A stretch of DNA of 64,000 nucleotides from Parabacteroides sp. PF5-6. Lineage in GTDB: Bacteria; Bacteroidota; Bacteroidia; Bacteroidales; Tannerellaceae. The position numbers and the translations under genes are program-made. Shown here piece after piece: positions 45,679 to 53,587 of this stretch (the stretch's first letter is position 1; every line of letters begins with the position of its first letter). Under the pieces are notes generated by a model, which worked only from the letters and a program-made list of their open reading frames with translations, was not told the DNA's origin and did not search any database. The stretch is from positions 62,001 through 126,000 of the forward strand of contig NZ_JAQFIN010000001.1 of NCBI RefSeq assembly GCF_029504695.1, given 5' to 3'.

Positions 45679-47082
45679 ATGGGTGGTTTTTTTGGAACTA
45701 TATCTGATTCGGCTTGTGCTACCGATCTTTTCTATGGCACAGATTATAATTCACACTTAGGTACACGAAGAGGAGGGATGGCAACGTTGAATAACGGTAT
45801 CTTTCATCGCTCGATACATAACCTGGAAAATTCATACTTCCGGACACGCTTCGAATCGGAACTGGATAAGTTCGAGGGCAATTCGGGTATCGGGATCATC
45901 AGTGATACCGATCCGCAGCCGATCTTTATCAACTCCCATCTGGGGAAGTTCGCTATCGTCACGGTGGCCAAAGTGAATAATCTGAATGAACTGGAAAAGG
46001 AGCTCCTGGATAAAGGCGCGCACTTCACCGAATTGAGCTCCGGAGAGACCAACCAAACCGAACTGATCGCCTTATTGATCTCGCAAGGCAAGACTTTCGT
46101 CGAAGGCATTGAGATCGTGCAGGAAAAGATCAAAGGATCTTGTTCGATGTTGCTTCTTACCGAATATGGAATCATCGCGGCTCGGGATAAACTGGGCCGT
46201 ACGCCTATATTAGTTGGCCGCAAGGAGGGAGCGTATGCCGCTTCGAGTGAACCTTGCAGCTTCCCGAATTTGGATTTTGAATTGGAGTACAACCTGGGGC
46301 CGGGCGAAGTCGTTTTGCTTACCGCCGAGGATATGACTCAATTGCGCGAGCCGAACAAAAAGATGCAGGTCTGTTCCTTCCTTTGGGTGTACTACGGTTA
46401 TCCCGTCTCCGACTACGAAGGGGTGAACGTTGATCAGGTGCGTTATGCCACCGGCCTGCGCATGGCGAAGAAAGACGAGGTGAATGCCGACTATGTCGCA
46501 GCGATCCCCGACTCGGGTATCGGCATGGGCTTGGGTTATGCCGAAGGCAAAGGCATCCCGTACCGTCGGGCAATCATCAAGTACACGCCCACCTGGCCCC
46601 GTAGCTTCACACCGGCCAACCAGTCGATCCGTGATCTGGTGGCGAAGATGAAACTGATCCCCAACCGCCACCTGTTGGACGGCAAACGTGTGATCTTCTG
46701 CGACGACTCGATCGTGCGCGGTACGCAGTTGCGCGATAACGTCAGTATCCTTTACGGCTATGGCGCCAAAGAAGTACATATGCGCCTGGGCTGTCCACCG
46801 ATCCTGCATGCCTGTCCGTTTGTAGGATTCTCCGCTTCCAAATCGCACCTGGAGCTGATCGCCCGCCGGACGATCAAAGAATTGGAAGGTGATGATGCTA
46901 AGGATCTGGACAAGTATGCCACCACCGGAACCGATCAATACAATGCCATGATCGAAAGTATCCGCAAGAAACTGAACATCACCACGCTGCAATTTAATAC
47001 CGTGGAGGATCTTGTAGCCTCGATCGGATTGCCTAAGGAATGTGTTTGTACACATTGCTACAATGGAACCAGTTATTTTTAG
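45679..47082 (+). CDS. Amidophosphoribosyltransferase-like protein lacking the N-terminal cysteine
   Basis: A 467-residue PurF homologue. The phosphoribosyltransferase half is intact, with the PRPP loop V-I-F-C-D-D-S-I-V-R-G-T at 338-349, and likely Fe-S ligands Cys232, Cys379, Cys457 and Cys460 (E-C-V-C-T-H-C). The glutaminase half is degenerate: instead of Met-Cys-Gly, in which Cys becomes the N-terminal nucleophile, it begins MGGFFGTISDSACATDLFYG. The glutamine-binding NGN loop and the Ser-Asp-Glu site are also not conserved (V-T-V-A-K-V-N-N; N-Q-T-E). So it probably cannot use glutamine. It may use free ammonia, or have another role. Such a paralogue seems to exist in other Bacteroidales, from memory. 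It is transcribed alone. Confidence 0.88.
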   Translation: MGGFFGTISDSACATDLFYGTDYNSHLGTRRGGMATLNNGIFHRSIHNLENSYFRTRFESELDKFEGNSGIGIISDTDPQPIFINSHLGKFAIVTVAKVNNLNELEKELLDKGAHFTELSSGETNQTELIALLISQGKTFVEGIEIVQEKIKGSCSMLLLTEYGIIAARDKLGRTPILVGRKEGAYAASSEPCSFPNLDFELEYNLGPGEVVLLTAEDMTQLREPNKKMQVCSFLWVYYGYPVSDYEGVNVDQVRYATGLRMAKKDEVNADYVAAIPDSGIGMGLGYAEGKGIPYRRAIIKYTPTWPRSFTPANQSIRDLVAKMKLIPNRHLLDGKRVIFCDDSIVRGTQLRDNVSILYGYGAKEVHMRLGCPPILHACPFVGFSASKSHLELIARRTIKELEGDDAKDLDKYATTGTDQYNAMIESIRKKLNITTLQFNTVEDLVASIGLPKECVCTHCYNGTSYF

Positions 47083-47094
47083 TTAGAAACTAAA

Positions 47095-47187
47095 AATAAC
47101 AAATTAAAAATTACGAATTAAAAATTAAAAACAGCAGCTTATAGTCTTAATTCGTAATTCTTAATTTTTAATTTTTAATTCTTAATT
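47095..47187. repeat. AATTAAAAATTACG-type hairpin after the PurF-like gene
   Basis: A/T-rich words (AAATTAAAAATTACGAATTA, 47100-47127) and their complements (TTAATTCGTAATTCTTAATT, 47148-47185) can pair over about 30 bases. The arm pairing and T-rich tail suit a terminator, and the structure ends just before pepT. Confidence 0.7.
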
Positions 47188-47190
47188 GAA

Positions 47191-48399
47191 ATGTTAATAG
47201 ATCGCTTTCTAAGATACGTCACTTTCGATACGCAATCCGATGAGGAGAGCGGAACGACACCGAGCACGCCGGGACAACGGGTTTTGGCCGAGGCGTTGGT
47301 GAAGGAATTGAAAGATATGGGAATGGAAGAGGTAACGCTCGACGATAACTGTTATCTGATGGCTACCTTGCCGGCCAATACGAACCGGGAGATCCCAACC
47401 ATCGGTTTTGTCGCCCATCTGGATACCAGCCCCGATATGTCGGGCAAAGGGGTGGAGCCTCGTATCGTTGCCTATGAAGGGGGCGATATCGTACTCTGCG
47501 CGGAAGGAAATATTGTATTATCTCCGAAGATGTTTCCCGAACTCAATAACTATGTGGGGCAGGAGATTGTCGTAACCAATGGCAAGACGTTATTGGGTGC
47601 CGACGATAAGGCGGGTGTCGCCGCGATCGTCTCGGCCATGGAGTATCTCCTGGCGCATCCAGAGATCGAACACGGCAAGGTGCGCATCGCTTTTACGCCC
47701 GATGAAGAGATTGGCCAGGGAGCGGATCATTTCGATGTGGAGAAGTTCGGCTGCGCGTGGGCCTATACGATCGACGGCGGACAGCTGGGCGAATTGGAAT
47801 ATGAGAACTTCAACGCCGCCGCGGCACGGATCAGCTTCAAAGGCTTGAATGTGCATCCGGGCACGGCGAAAAACAAGATGGTCAACGCTGCTCTATTGGC
47901 TGCCCGGTTTGCTTCCTGGTTGCCGCCGACCGAACGTCCGGAGACTACGGAGGGTTATGAGGGATTCTTTCATCTGACAGCGATGTCGGGCACGGTCGAA
48001 GCAGCCAGCCTGACGTATATCCTGCGCGATCATTCCCGCGGAGCGTTCGAAGCGCGGAAAGAGAATATGCGGCTATTGACGCAGCGCATGAACGAACTCT
48101 TCCCGGAAAGCACCGTGTTGGAGATGTACGACCAGTATTACAATATGAAAGAGATCGTTGAACCGCAGAAACATATTATCGACCTGGCCTTCGAAGCCAT
48201 GACAGCGGTCGGTGTGCAACCGATCGTCAAGCCTATCCGTGGGGGAACCGACGGTGCGCGCTTGTCGTTCATGGGATTGCCCTGTCCGAATATCTTTGCC
48301 GGCGGGATGAACTTCCACGGGAGATATGAGTACCTGCCTGTACCTTCGTTGCAGAAGAGTATGGAAACGATCGTGAAGATTATCGAACGAGTGAATTAA
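47191..48399 (+). CDS. pepT: Peptidase T (tripeptide aminopeptidase)
   Basis: A 402-residue zinc aminopeptidase of the M20 family that removes the N-terminal residue of tripeptides in the cytoplasm. The N-terminus [20 protein letters not shown] is typical. Metal-binding motifs are [11 protein letters not shown] (about 76), [13 protein letters not shown] (about 136), [14 protein letters not shown] (about 170) and [12 protein letters not shown] near 350. Length matches E. coli PepT (408). Confidence 0.96.
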   Translation: MLIDRFLRYVTFDTQSDEESGTTPSTPGQRVLAEALVKELKDMGMEEVTLDDNCYLMATLPANTNREIPTIGFVAHLDTSPDMSGKGVEPRIVAYEGGDIVLCAEGNIVLSPKMFPELNNYVGQEIVVTNGKTLLGADDKAGVAAIVSAMEYLLAHPEIEHGKVRIAFTPDEEIGQGADHFDVEKFGCAWAYTIDGGQLGELEYENFNAAAARISFKGLNVHPGTAKNKMVNAALLAARFASWLPPTERPETTEGYEGFFHLTAMSGTVEAASLTYILRDHSRGAFEARKENMRLLTQRMNELFPESTVLEMYDQYYNMKEIVEPQKHIIDLAFEAMTAVGVQPIVKPIRGGTDGARLSFMGLPCPNIFAGGMNFHGRYEYLPVPSLQKSMETIVKIIERVN

Positions 48400-48447
48400 T
48401 ATTTATTTCAAATACTATATACGTCAAAATCAAAAACAAAGAAACGT

Positions 48448-49539
48448 ATGAAAACTACTCCTTTTACAGATGTGCATATCGCCTTAGGCGCGAAGATGCA
48501 TGAGTTTGCCGGGTTCAATATGCCTATTGAGTACACCGGTATTATGGACGAACACATGACCGTTGTTGACGGTGTGGGTGTGTTTGATGTTTCCCACATG
48601 GGTGAATTCTGGGTGAAGGGCCCGCAAGCTTTGGCCTTCCTGCAGGGAATCACCTCGAACGATGTAGCGGCATTGACGCCGGGTAAGATCCAGTATTCCT
48701 GTTTCCCGAACGATAAGGGCGGTATCGTAGACGACCTGTTGGTCTATTGCTATGCGCCGGAGAAGTATCTGTTGGTGCCCAATGCCGGTAACCTGCAGAA
48801 GGACTGGGACTGGTGTGTCAGCCATAACCCGATGGGTGCCGAACTGGAGAACTCCTCCGACCGGATCGCTCAGTTGGCTATTCAGGGACCGAAAGCCACG
48901 GAAGTATTGCAACGCCTGACGCCGGTTGATCTTTCTCAATTGCCTTATTATACCTTTACCGTAGGCGAATTTGCCGGATGCCCGAATGTGATCATCTCCA
49001 ATACGGGTTATACCGGAGCGGGTGGTTTCGAATTGTACTTCGACAACGCTGATGCTATGAAGATCTGGGAAGCCATCTTCGAAGCCGGCAAACCGGAAGG
49101 CATCAAACCGGTGGGCTTGGGCGCACGCGATACACTTCGTCTGGAAGCCGGGTTCTGCCTCTACGGCAATGACCTGGACGATACCACTTCGCCGATCGAA
49201 GCCGGCCTGGGATGGATCACGAAATTCGTGGAAGGGAAAGAATTCACGAACCGTGCCGAACTGGAACGCCAGAAGAAAGAAGGCGTAAGCCGTAAGCTCT
49301 GTGCGTTTGAGATGATCGACAAAGGGATTCCCCGTCATGGCTATGATATTGTTGATGGCAATGGCCATGCGATTGGGGTGGTTACTTCGGGAACCATGTC
49401 GCCTTTCCTGAAGAAAGGCATCGGTATGGGTTATGTTGCCCCCGAATTGACTAAGGTAGGTACTGAATTCTTTATCCAGGTGCGTAATCGCAACCTGAAA
49501 GCCCAGGTGATTAAGACACCGTTCCGGGCGAAGAAATAA
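48448..49539 (+). CDS. gcvT: Glycine cleavage system T protein (aminomethyltransferase)
   Basis: A 363-residue folate-dependent enzyme. It transfers the methylene group from the H-protein-bound aminomethyl unit to tetrahydrofolate and releases ammonia. Family segments are [18 protein letters not shown] (about 36), [16 protein letters not shown] (about 68), [13 protein letters not shown] (about 188) and [14 protein letters not shown] (about 230). gcvH and gcvP are not in the window. It is followed by a TTAAGGGG hairpin. Confidence 0.96.
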   Translation: MKTTPFTDVHIALGAKMHEFAGFNMPIEYTGIMDEHMTVVDGVGVFDVSHMGEFWVKGPQALAFLQGITSNDVAALTPGKIQYSCFPNDKGGIVDDLLVYCYAPEKYLLVPNAGNLQKDWDWCVSHNPMGAELENSSDRIAQLAIQGPKATEVLQRLTPVDLSQLPYYTFTVGEFAGCPNVIISNTGYTGAGGFELYFDNADAMKIWEAIFEAGKPEGIKPVGLGARDTLRLEAGFCLYGNDLDDTTSPIEAGLGWITKFVEGKEFTNRAELERQKKEGVSRKLCAFEMIDKGIPRHGYDIVDGNGHAIGVVTSGTMSPFLKKGIGMGYVAPELTKVGTEFFIQVRNRNLKAQVIKTPFRAKK

Positions 49540-49544
49540 AGAAA

Positions 49545-49637
49545 AAGGAATTAAGGGGTTTAAGGGGATTAAGGGGATTAAGGCCTTATCCCCCTTAAAC
49601 CCCTTATCCCCCTTAATCCCCTTATCCCCCTTTCTCC
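49545..49637. repeat. TTAAGGGGA repeat hairpin after gcvT
   Basis: Three or four AATTAAGGGG/TTTAAGGGG units (49548-49585) face about five complementary CCTTATCCCCC/CCTTAAACCCC units (49583-49637). It is the same word as at 45516-45622 and likewise follows a stop codon immediately. The last units reach the ATG of the next gene at 49642. Confidence 0.8.
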
Positions 49638-49641
49638 CCTT

Positions 49642-50658
49642 ATGAACAAAATCAAATTCGGTGTCATCGGCACCAACTTCATCACCGACTGGGTCATTGC
49701 CGGTGGCCGTCAGGACGAGCGTTTCGAACTGGCTTCCGTCTGCTCCCGTCATCCGGAAACGGCCAAAGCTTTTGCTGCCCGCCACCAAATCCCACATACC
49801 TTTACTTCTTTGGAAGAGATGGCGGCCAGCCCTTTGATCGACGCCGTCTATATCGCAACGCCCAACTATCTGCATGCCGAGCAGAGTATTTTCTGCATGG
49901 ATCACGGCAAACATGTCTTGTGTGAGAAACCCTTGGCTTCGAACGCGCGGGAAGTGCGCGAGATGATCGCCGCGGCGGAACGCAACGGGGTGACTTTTAT
50001 GGAAGCGATGAAACCCACACTGACGCCGAACTTCCGAGCGTTGCGCGACAACCTGGATCGGGTAGGGGTGGTGCGTCGTTATTTTGCATCTTACTGCCAA
50101 TACTCCTCCCGCTACGATAAGTTCAAGGAAGGCATCGTCTTGAATGCCTTCAATCCACAGTTGTCTAACGGCGCGATTATGGATATCGGGATCTACACGA
50201 TCTATCCGATGGTGGTGCTCTTCGGCAGGCCGCAACGGATCGACGCCAGCGGGGTGGTACTCTCCTCGGGTGCCGACGGACAAGGGGCGGTCAATTTTCA
50301 ATACGACGGCATGAACGCGACCGTACTCTATTCTAAGATCGCCAATTCCAGTCTGCCCACAGAAATACAAGGCGAAGAAGGCAATCTAATGCTCGACCGG
50401 ATCAATACGATCGGCCGGGTCGAATTTATCCCCCGCCAGCAACCCAATTCCGGCAAAGAAACGCCCGCAACAGCGGAAGACCTCTCTGCAGTTACCGACA
50501 AAGATGAATATTACTATGAAATAAAAGAATTTATCGACCTGATCGGTGCCGGAAAACCGGAATCTGAGATCAATAGTTGGCAACATTCCCTCATCACCTT
50601 GGAGATTATTGATGAGATCCGCCGGCAGTTAGGTGTGGTTTATCCGGCGGATAAGTAA
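49642..50658 (+). CDS. Gfo/Idh/MocA family oxidoreductase
   Basis: A 338-residue NAD(P)-dependent dehydrogenase of the Gfo/Idh/MocA family. The Rossmann motif is less strict (K-F-G-V-I-G-T-N-F-I-T-D-W near residue 5), and C-E-K-P-L-A-S-N is near 93 with the catalytic Lys; N-G-A-I-M-D-I-G-I-Y-T-I-Y near 175 matches the second conserved segment. The substrate is unknown, probably a sugar or polyol. It is not in the inositol cluster and has no pathway neighbours, so no closer name is offered. Confidence 0.9.
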   Translation: MNKIKFGVIGTNFITDWVIAGGRQDERFELASVCSRHPETAKAFAARHQIPHTFTSLEEMAASPLIDAVYIATPNYLHAEQSIFCMDHGKHVLCEKPLASNAREVREMIAAAERNGVTFMEAMKPTLTPNFRALRDNLDRVGVVRRYFASYCQYSSRYDKFKEGIVLNAFNPQLSNGAIMDIGIYTIYPMVVLFGRPQRIDASGVVLSSGADGQGAVNFQYDGMNATVLYSKIANSSLPTEIQGEEGNLMLDRINTIGRVEFIPRQQPNSGKETPATAEDLSAVTDKDEYYYEIKEFIDLIGAGKPESEINSWQHSLITLEIIDEIRRQLGVVYPADK

Positions 50659-50758
50659 AGGCCGGCAGCTTTTAAAAAAAGGCCGGCAGCCTTTTGGAAA
50701 ACTCCGGCGGCCTTTTGGAAAACTCCGGCAGCCTTTTGGAAAAGGCCGGCAGCCTTTT
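50658..50758. repeat. GGCCGGCAGCCTTTT tandem mini-hairpin array
   Basis: Five units of about 21 bases separate two convergent genes. Most contain AAAGGC-CGGCA-GCCTTT, or the variant in which CTCCGGC replaces the left arm. The first, second and last are complete small stem-loops with A and T flanks on each side, so they can act as terminators in both directions. Confidence 0.8.
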
Positions 50759-51167
50759 AGTCTTCCGATTCAAAATCAAAATCAAAGTCGAAATCGTCGT
50801 CTGTGAATTGTTCCAGTTCACGGCGGTCTTTCTTGGTCGGACGGCCCATTCCTTTGGCTCGATCGACGAAGCCGGAGATCTTATTCATCTCCAGGATCTC
50901 ATACTGGTCGGGGGTGGTTACGTTTTCGAGGTATTCGGGCACCAGTTTGGCACTCATGCGGCGTTCGGTCAGTGCCAATACCTTAAAAGAATACACAATC
51001 GGCGGCTTGCGCACCTGAATTACATCGCCTACCTTGATCATGCGCGAAGCTTTAATATTGACTCCACCGATCATCACCCGGTTTTTCTTGCAGGCATCCA
51101 CTGCTATCGAGCGACTCTTGAAGATCCGGGTCGCCCACATCCATTTATCTATTCGAACTTCGTTCAT
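50757..51167 (-). CDS. hslR: RNA-binding S4 domain protein (Hsp15-like)
   Basis: A 136-residue protein. The S4 domain occupies residues 3-65 (V-R-I-D-K-W-M-W-A-T-R-I-F-K-S-R, then A-C-K-K-N-R-V-M-I-G-G). Hsp15 proteins bind the 50S subunit carrying a stalled nascent chain and help ribosome recycling. The acidic tail (TDDDFDFDFDFESED) is an unusual low-complexity end. The neighbours pth and rplY are also translation genes, and they are transcribed in the same direction. Confidence 0.88.
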   Translation of the reverse strand: MNEVRIDKWMWATRIFKSRSIAVDACKKNRVMIGGVNIKASRMIKVGDVIQVRKPPIVYSFKVLALTERRMSAKLVPEYLENVTTPDQYEILEMNKISGFVDRAKGMGRPTKKDRRELEQFTDDDFDFDFDFESED

Positions 51168-51250
51168 GTTGTTAATGTTTAATGATTAATGTTTAATGGT
51201 TAGCCTCCTACGCACAAGCCAATTGTCAATTGTCAATTATCAATTGTCAA

Positions 51251-51817
51251 TTAATCTTTGTTGTTGTACTGATTCATCGTCAGTTGCACACCGGCCAGGC
51301 AGAAGCTTTTGACAATCTCGATCGCCCGGTCCAATACGGGGGGCATGGCGGAGAGTTCTTCCGGATCGAACAGTCCCAATACGTAATCGACCTGTCCGCC
51401 CCGGGGGAATTGATTGCCAATACCGAAGCGCAGGCGGCAGTAGTCCTGGGTGGCCAGGATCTGTTGGATGTTTTTCAATCCGTTATGTCCCGCGTCGCTA
51501 CCTTTGGGTTTGAGGCGAAGGGTACCGAAGGGTAGGGCGATGTCGTCGACAACGACCAATAGGTGTTCCACCGGGATATTCTCCTTCTGCAACCAGTAGC
51601 GCACGGCATTGCCGCTGAGGTTCATAAACGTATTGGGTTTGAGCACGACCAACTCTTTATTCTTCACCCGGATCCGGGCGGTCGCGCCGTAGCGTTGCTC
51701 GGTAAACTGCCCTCCGGCAGCTTCGACCAACTTATTGACTACGCGGAATCCGATATTGTGGCGGGTGCCCCAATACTCCGAACCGATGTTCCCTAATCCG
51801 ACAATCAGATATTTCAC
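51251..51817 (-). CDS. pth: Peptidyl-tRNA hydrolase
   Basis: A 188-residue esterase that frees tRNA from prematurely released peptidyl-tRNA. Catalytic and binding residues are visible: Asn10 and His20 in [17 protein letters not shown], Asn66 in P-N-T-F-M-N-L-S-G, Asp91/Asp92 in [11 protein letters not shown], and G-H-N-G-L-K-N-I near 112. Length is normal. It follows rplY by 127 bases, which contain a terminator-like hairpin, and precedes the S4 gene. Confidence 0.97.
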   Translation of the reverse strand: MKYLIVGLGNIGSEYWGTRHNIGFRVVNKLVEAAGGQFTEQRYGATARIRVKNKELVVLKPNTFMNLSGNAVRYWLQKENIPVEHLLVVVDDIALPFGTLRLKPKGSDAGHNGLKNIQQILATQDYCRLRFGIGNQFPRGGQVDYVLGLFDPEELSAMPPVLDRAIEIVKSFCLAGVQLTMNQYNNKD

Positions 51818-51833
51818 CTTATTTAATTGATAA

Positions 51834-51856
51834 TTGCTTTACACTTCGCTAAGCGA
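51834..51856. repeat. 23-bp dispersed repeat, TTGCTTTACACTTCGCTAAG+CGA
   Basis: The same word with one changed base (A to G) occurs at 62525-62547. The centre (TTCGCTAAGCGAA) is a short palindrome. It lies between pth and the rplY terminator. Confidence 0.65.
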
Positions 51857-51891
51857 ACGTTGTTTGATACTCATTCTCATACACAATGAAC

Positions 51892-51923
51892 AAAGGGGCC
51901 ATTCTTGCGAAAGAGCCCCTTGT
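51892..51923 (-). terminator. Probable terminator of rplY
   Basis: On the minus strand AAGGGGC pairs with GCCCCTT, with a small inner CTT/AAG stem, followed by TTGTT. It lies about 22 bases after the rplY stop. Confidence 0.6.
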
Positions 51924-51944
51924 CTATGTGATAACTTACGTTAT

Positions 51945-52541
51945 TTATTTTCCGGCAGCGGCAGCAGCGGCAGCACCACGAGCAGCACGTGTCAACTGAA
52001 CGGCGCAAACTACAGCGTTCTTCGCATTCATCAGTTCCAGGTTGTCGAAAGTCAATTCGCCCACTTGCATGGATTTACCCAGACCTAACTTATCTACGTT
52101 GATCACCAGTTTCTCCGGCAGGTTACTGTACAATGCTTTTACTTTCAGCTTACGCATACGCAGCGTCAACTTACCCCCGGCTTTCACCCCTTCGGCATAA
52201 CCTGAAAGAACAACGGGTACTTCAATCATCACAGGCTTATCGGCGAAGATTTCCTGGAAGTCTACGTGCAACAGCTCGTCGGTTACCGGTTGGAACTGCA
52301 GGTCTTTCACGATAGCCATCTTCTTTGCGCCGTCGATCGTGAGTTCTACCAGGAATACTTCCGGAGTATAAACCAACGGACGGATACCGTCGAAGCTTAC
52401 ACTGAAATGAATCACCTTTTCACCACCGTATAATACAGCAGGAACCTGGGCATTCTTTCTTAACGCACTTAATGATCTCTTCTGATCGGCAGAGCTGGCT
52501 GCGATCTCTCTTGATTTGCCTTCTAAAACAAATGTTTTCAT
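51945..52541 (-). CDS. rplY: 50S ribosomal protein L25, general stress type (Ctc)
   Basis: A 198-residue protein of the long L25/Ctc form. The N-terminal L25 domain binds 5S rRNA (about 1-95; S-A-L-R-K-N-A-Q-V-P-A-V-L-Y-G-G near 26), and the C-terminal TL5/Ctc beta-domain follows (about 100-185; P-V-V-L-S-G-Y-A-E-G-V-K-A-G-G). The end is a low-complexity Ala/Arg tail (RAARGAAAAAAAGK). A minus-strand -7 box lies at 52617-52624. Gene order rplY, pth, S4 is common in Bacteroidetes. Confidence 0.96.
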   Translation of the reverse strand: MKTFVLEGKSREIAASSADQKRSLSALRKNAQVPAVLYGGEKVIHFSVSFDGIRPLVYTPEVFLVELTIDGAKKMAIVKDLQFQPVTDELLHVDFQEIFADKPVMIEVPVVLSGYAEGVKAGGKLTLRMRKLKVKALYSNLPEKLVINVDKLGLGKSMQVGELTFDNLELMNAKNAVVCAVQLTRAARGAAAAAAAGK

Positions 52542-52616
52542 TTTAATTCTTTTTTTGTGTTACTCAAAATTAGTGCTTCTAATTTCCCATCACACGTACG
52601 GGGCTAAAAAGCGGTG

Positions 52617-52624
52617 CAAAGATA
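52617..52624 (-). promoter_or_regulatory. Probable -7 box (TATCTTTG) for rplY
   Basis: Minus-strand TAnnTTTG match about 76 bases before the rplY ATG. The upstream side holds short AGTTGAA repeats (52631-52662). Confidence 0.5.
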
Positions 52625-52692
52625 CATAAAAAGTTGAGAGTAGGAAGTTGAAAGTTGAAAGTTTTTTTCTCAAACAACTCTTATTCTTTCTT

Positions 52693-53256
52693 TTATTCGT
52701 TTGCCGGGGCTTCGTTTTGCTCTTTGTACTGGTTGTATTTGAGGAAAACAGCGTCTTTCAGCTGCTCGAATGTACAATTCAATGTGCGGTTGGAGAAACA
52801 GATGGGCGTACCGTAGAACTGTAACTTCAGCTCCAATGAGTGTTGTTTAGCTTTGTTCTGTTCGCGCTGGATATAAGCGGTCGGGTTCTTCACCCGGACC
52901 ACGATATACTGATGTTTCAAGTCACTGATATCATCCATGATGCGAATCTCCTCCACATCACTCCAAACAACTGTGCCATAGGTGTTTCCCGTCGAGATAT
53001 CATAGATTCCTTCGTCCGAGATATAGATCCCGACCCCCTCTTCTTTTCGCAGGCGGAAGAAGCTGTAGAGGCAAAAGAACATAACGATCAAGGAAAAGAC
53101 ACCCACGGTCAGGACAATAAACCTGCCACCCCCGAAAGCCAGCTTCCCTGCCAGGAAGACTCCACCGAATCCGATCACTCCCGAGAGAAAAGTGATCAGA
53201 TAGAAGATGATCTTCTCTTTTCGGGCCAGGGTGAATGTAATAACATTAGGAACCAT
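52693..53256 (-). CDS. STM3941-like membrane protein
   Basis: A protein of 187 residues from ATG 53256; an earlier in-frame start at 53280 would overlap the upstream gene and adds only eight residues. Two membrane helices are near residues 18-38 and 48-68. The cytoplasmic part has I-Y-I-S-D-E-G-I-Y-D-I-S-T-G-N and V-V-W-S-D-V-E-E-I-R-I, a pattern seen in PH-like STM3941-family proteins. Function unknown. It is the last gene of the efflux run, 4 bases after the PG0541-family gene, so it is likely co-expressed with the pump. Confidence 0.7.
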   Translation of the reverse strand: MVPNVITFTLARKEKIIFYLITFLSGVIGFGGVFLAGKLAFGGGRFIVLTVGVFSLIVMFFCLYSFFRLRKEEGVGIYISDEGIYDISTGNTYGTVVWSDVEEIRIMDDISDLKHQYIVVRVKNPTAYIQREQNKAKQHSLELKLQFYGTPICFSNRTLNCTFEQLKDAVFLKYNQYKEQNEAPANE

Positions 53257-53260
53257 GTGA

Positions 53261-53554
53261 TTATATCGTTTGTTCCACATTCATTACAAACGCGCGCAAG
53301 CCCAAGGCTTCGGTCTGTTTATCCAGCTTCTGCAGCAACTCCAGGAAACGCGATACTTTCTCATCTTCCACTACGGTGTAGATCGCCGAGTTCATCGTTG
53401 GCCAGGCATGGGAGCCGTAATGCGGCTCCCCGGTTTTGCTTCCTCTTCCCTGTACATTCTCCCAATAGGTAAACCCCCTGATATTGTTCCGGTCCATCAG
53501 GCCCAGGATGGTTTCGTAATACGCCTGGTTGAATGTTATCATAATTGCTTTCAT
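53261..53554 (-). CDS. PG0541 family transporter-associated protein
   Basis: A 97-residue protein with a ferredoxin-like, PII-like pattern: KAIMITFNQAYYETILGLMD, then G-F-T-Y-W-E-N-V-Q-G-R-G and N-S-A-I-Y-T-V-V-E-D-E-K-V. It corresponds to the small PG0541-family proteins found next to RND pumps in Bacteroidetes. Its role is not established; a PII-like regulatory or sensing function is possible. It follows the RND gene by 33 bases. Confidence 0.82.
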   Translation of the reverse strand: MKAIMITFNQAYYETILGLMDRNNIRGFTYWENVQGRGSKTGEPHYGSHAWPTMNSAIYTVVEDEKVSRFLELLQKLDKQTEALGLRAFVMNVEQTI

Positions 53555-53587
53555 CTCTTTATTCTGTTTTAATGTTGCACGTCGGGT

